Positions 4,891 to 7,485 of a stretch of 7,485 nucleotides of DNA are shown here, piece by piece. The position numbers and the translations under genes were made by a program. Source of the DNA: Gammaproteobacteria bacterium (GTDB taxonomy: Bacteria > Pseudomonadota > Gammaproteobacteria > Steroidobacterales > Steroidobacteraceae); NCBI GenBank assembly GCA_030039615.1, contig JASHVF010000318.1:1-7485 (forward strand). The letters run 5' to 3'. The notes under the pieces are model-generated. The model was not told the DNA's origin, made no database searches, and worked only from the letters and a program-made list of their open reading frames with translations. Each line of letters starts with the position of its first letter. Position 1 is the stretch's first letter.

Positions 4891-7485
4891 TCAGCGCACC
4901 GCGAGCTCGACCTTTACGGTGTCGCCGCTGTCGGGCTTCGGCGCCGCGTTGACGATGAACACGCGCCCCGGGTCGACCTGCCCGTCGGAAAGCACCGCGT
5001 TCTGGATGGCGCCGGCGCGCGAGCGGCCGAGCTGCTCGAGCTCGGCGTCGGAGACCTGCACGTGCGCGATGAGCGCGGCTTCGAGATCGGTGTTGGCCGC
5101 GGCGAGCGCATCCGGATCCTTCTTCTTCGCCGCCTGCACGGCGAGCGCCGTGGCGGGGAGCGGTGCGTCCTTGCCAAGATCGGCGCGGAACTGATCGATC
5201 AGGAGCTGGAAGTGCGTGTCCGGGTCGGCCAGCGCAAGCTCGGCCGCCTGCTCCGGGTGCTTGCGGCCCTGGCGGCTGGTCTCGGCCCGCACCGCGAGCT
5301 CTCGCGCCACCTGCGCCCGCGCCAGCTGCGGCCGGTCGAGACCCGCCGAGGCGACGATCGGCACGTCGAGCTTGAGCTGCGGCCGCTCGATCAGGGCTTT
5401 CTTCATGCCGGCGAGCTGGTCCTGTGCGGGCTTGGCGAGCTCGGCGCTGCCGGCGGCGAATTCCACGATGTTCATGTGCTCGCCGCCGCCGAACAGGTGC
5501 CCGAGAAGTGCGAACGGCGCGGTCACCGCCTTCTCGATGAGATTGACGAACACCTTCCAGATGATCGGCCCGATGCGGAACGACGGATCATCGAGCGACC
5601 CGGACATCGGCAGCTGCAGATCGATGAGGCCGTTGCGGTCCTTGAGCAGCGCCAGCGCCAGCTTCAGCGGCAGGTGCATGGCCTCGGGGCTCTGCACCTC
5701 GGCGCCGAGCTCGAGCTGATCGACGACGAAATGCTGCGTGGCATTCAGCTGGCGCTGCTCGACCCGGTAGGCGACGTCGACCGAGAGCTTGCCCTTGTCG
5801 ATCGCGTAGCCGACGAAGTACCCCGAATAGGGATTGACGATGGTCAGATCGAGATCCTTGAAGCTGAGCGTCACGTCGGTATAGAGCGCCGCCGACAGCA
5901 GGTTCACTTCGCCTGCGATGTGCAGCGGCGAGTAGCTCGCGAGCTTGCCGTCGAAGCGCACCTTGGCGCGCGATTTCGGATCGGAGGAGAGCCCGGTGAC
6001 CGCGCCGTTGAGGGCCTGAATGCCGAGCGCAAAGCTCGGCTTGATCCAAAGATCGGTGTAGTCGGCCGAGCCGTTGATCATCCTCACCGCGCCGATCGAC
6101 ATCGGGAAGGGCGTCAGCGGCGCCGGCGAAGCCGGACCCGGCGCCGGCGCAGGCTTCCCCTTGTGCGACTTCGCCTTCGGCACGGGCGCCGCGGCCGCGG
6201 CATCCGGGGTGCCGGCGGCGGCGGCCGGCGGTGCGGGCGCCGGCTTCGCGCCAGGGGGCGTCAGCACCTGCGTGATGTTCACGCTCCGGTCGGGCGCGAT
6301 GATCATGCGCACGTAAGGATCGAGGGCGGTGACGCTGCCGATACGCAGGCTCGCGGGACTGGAGCGGTAGCTGACGTCCGCGATGCGCAGCTCCTTCCAC
6401 TTCACGAAATCCTTCTTCAACTCGTTGTCCACGGTGGCGAGGTCGGCGACCTGCGTATCGCCCTGCACGCTCAGATAGCCGTCGGCGTGTCGCTCGAAGT
6501 CGAGGTGCGCGCCGAGCTCCCCCTTGAGCAGCGTCATCGAGGTGTAATGCGCGAGCAGCGGCTGCAGTGCCGAGAGCGCCAGGTGGGCGGCCTCCACGTG
6601 CGCCGTCACGCTTCCCTGCCGCGGCGCCACCCTGGCATGCGCGCTGAGCCTCCCGGTGCCGTTGACGCCGGAGTCGAGCGCGATGTCGAGCGTGTCGTCG
6701 GGCGCGAGGCTGAAGCCGCCGACGTGCAGGTTGAGAGGACTCAGCACCAGGACCGCGGCGGGCTTCACCTGGCGGTCCTCGGCCGACACCTTGAATCCGC
6801 TGACCGAGATATCGGGCACCGATACCGTCCAGGGCGGGGCCGCGCCGCTCGCCGCAGATGCCGCGCCGCTCGCCGCGGATGCCGGCCCGCTCGCCGCGGG
6901 TTCCGGTCGGCTCGCCGGGGCCGTCGCACCCTCAGGTGCCGCGGAGCTCGCCAGCTCCAGCAGGTTGATACGGCCGTCATCGCCCAGCCAGGAGCGGATC
7001 TCGCCGCCCGTGAGCTGCACCTTGTCGACCACGACGGAGCGCCCGCCGAGATCGAGGTGCGTGCCATCCACCTCGAGCTGCGCGAGCGTCACATAGTCCT
7101 CGGCGCCGCCCCGCGGCTTCACGCCGAAGCCGCTGACCGTGACGCTGTGCACGTCGACCTTGAAAGCGAGCGGTGCGGCCGCCGCGGAGCCGAGATCGTA
7201 TGCGCCCTTCACGGCGATGACGCCCGAGTCGATCTCGAAGGGTACGCTGCCCGAGAGGTAGCTCCACAGCGTGCGTGCCTTGACGTCGGCGATCTCGAAC
7301 TCGCCGTGCGAGGCGAGCGGCGTCAGGTGCACCGTGCCGCTCCAGTCGAGCCGCTCGCCCTGCGGCGAGGCCGCATGCAGCGTGTAGGTATCGCCGGTCG
7401 CCGCGGTGGTGCTGAAGTCGCGCAGCTCGAAGGCGATCGGTGTGAGGTCCGCGCGGAACGGTGTCGGGCGCGTGCGATCCTCGAA
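4891..7485 (-). CDS. DUF748 (AsmA/TamB-like) envelope protein, 5' end outside window
   Basis: The frame stays open from the TGA at 4893-4891 to the right edge (864 codons seen), so the gene starts beyond 7485. An internal GTG at 7332-7330 is not the start, because the 51 codons before it (FEDRTRPTPFRADLTPIAFEL and on) match the family. Relatives are large inner-membrane-anchored periplasmic proteins with repeated beta-rich AsmA-like segments, linked to envelope lipid or surface assembly with no firm role. Visible residues 1-190 form AsmA-like beta repeats. An Ala/Ser/Gly linker (about 189-216) follows, then more beta repeats and a Pro/Ala-rich linker (about 410-459). The conserved DUF748 core has GYAIDKGKLSVDVAYRVEQR (558-577) and LKDRNGLIDLQLPMSGSLDD (614-633). 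The C-terminal part starts with NIVEFAAGSAEL (672-683) and has RAGAIQNAVL (823-832), recalling OmpA-like peptidoglycan-binding domains. It heads the likely operon with the secreted protein and the PEP mutase-like gene. Confidence 0.9.
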   Translation of the reverse strand, partial: FEDRTRPTPFRADLTPIAFELRDFSTTAATGDTYTLHAASPQGERLDWSGTVHLTPLASHGEFEIADVKARTLWSYLSGSVPFEIDSGVIAVKGAYDLGSAAAAPLAFKVDVHSVTVSGFGVKPRGGAEDYVTLAQLEVDGTHLDLGGRSVVVDKVQLTGGEIRSWLGDDGRINLLELASSAAPEGATAPASRPEPAASGPASAASGAASAASGAAPPWTVSVPDISVSGFKVSAEDRQVKPAAVLVLSPLNLHVGGFSLAPDDTLDIALDSGVNGTGRLSAHARVAPRQGSVTAHVEAAHLALSALQPLLAHYTSMTLLKGELGAHLDFERHADGYLSVQGDTQVADLATVDNELKKDFVKWKELRIADVSYRSSPASLRIGSVTALDPYVRMIIAPDRSVNITQVLTPPGAKPAPAPPAAAAGTPDAAAAAPVPKAKSHKGKPAPAPGPASPAPLTPFPMSIGAVRMINGSADYTDLWIKPSFALGIQALNGAVTGLSSDPKSRAKVRFDGKLASYSPLHIAGEVNLLSAALYTDVTLSFKDLDLTIVNPYSGYFVGYAIDKGKLSVDVAYRVEQRQLNATQHFVVDQLELGAEVQSPEAMHLPLKLALALLKDRNGLIDLQLPMSGSLDDPSFRIGPIIWKVFVNLIEKAVTAPFALLGHLFGGGEHMNIVEFAAGSAELAKPAQDQLAGMKKALIERPQLKLDVPIVASAGLDRPQLARAQVARELAVRAETSRQGRKHPEQAAELALADPDTHFQLLIDQFRADLGKDAPLPATALAVQAAKKKDPDALAAANTDLEAALIAHVQVSDAELEQLGRSRAGAIQNAVLSDGQVDPGRVFIVNAAPKPDSGDTVKVELAVR
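6109..6258 (-). other. Pro/Ala/Lys-rich low-complexity linker inside the DUF748 protein
   Basis: About 50 residues dominated by Pro, Ala and Gly, with a basic patch PKAKSHKGK, separate two AsmA-like blocks. This is most likely a flexible spacer in the periplasm. The DNA is correspondingly GC-rich and rich in GCC/GGC triplets, with no fixed repeat period seen. Confidence 0.7.
6839..6922. repeat. Degenerate 21-bp tandem repeat (about 4 units) within the DUF748 gene
   Basis: Units begin at 6839, 6860, 6881 and 6902. The first two differ at a single base (the sixth last A/G position), the third has a few changes, and the fourth is more diverged. All share CGGCTCGCCG/CCGCTCGCCG-like cores. The period is seven codons, so the reading frame is kept, and the minus strand encodes repeats of ASAASGA. 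This is a likely site of copy-number change in a flexible linker. Confidence 0.75.

Noticed and set aside
4014..4952. A 312-codon plus-strand open frame opposite the secreted protein
   Set aside because: It shows low-complexity Arg/Ala/Gly/Val composition, no signal or domain motif, and spans the gap between two real minus-strand genes.
7330..7332. GTG as the start codon of the DUF748 gene
   Set aside because: The frame is open upstream to the window edge, and the 51 preceding codons carry family-typical sequence, so this is an internal valine codon.

Overview
The window is GC-rich, gene-dense bacterial DNA. A periplasmic DUF748/AsmA-like protein, a secreted protein with a Sec-type signal peptide and Fsr- and MATE-type inner-membrane transporters point to a Gram-negative proteobacterium, probably beta or gamma. 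The species cannot be fixed from the sequence. No RNA genes, insertion sequences, CRISPR arrays or phage genes were seen, and the segment looks chromosomal.

Layout. Positions 1-311 (minus) hold the N-terminal 103 codons of a MATE-family efflux protein that runs off the left edge. A 155-bp divergent intergenic region (312-466) carries two abutting perfect 14-bp palindromes and a plausible -10 box for the MATE gene. On the plus strand, 467-1717 encodes a fosmidomycin-resistance (Fsr)-type MFS exporter. It is followed after 2 nt by a WbuC-family cupin metalloprotein (1720-2196), so the two are probably translationally coupled. These converge, with only 13 nt between stop codons, on a minus-strand run read from right to left: a DUF748 protein with an OmpA-like C-terminal part (4891 to beyond 7485, 5' end missing), a 610-residue secreted protein of unrecognised family with alpha/alpha-toroid glycosidase-like features (3036-4868), and a PEP mutase/isocitrate lyase superfamily enzyme (2210-3034, GTG start). 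Gaps in this run are 22 nt and 1 nt, so it is likely one transcript.

How the genes may work together. The plus-strand pair combines a small-molecule exporter with a cupin usually seen near surface-polysaccharide genes. The minus-strand run combines an envelope protein, an exported protein that may act on carbohydrate, and a cytoplasmic C-C or P-C lyase-like enzyme. No known pathway ties all six together. The most novel item is the 610-residue secreted protein and its tight linkage to the PEP mutase-like gene. The rest is recognisable core or accessory proteobacterial content, and I do not see a clear new defence or mobile system.
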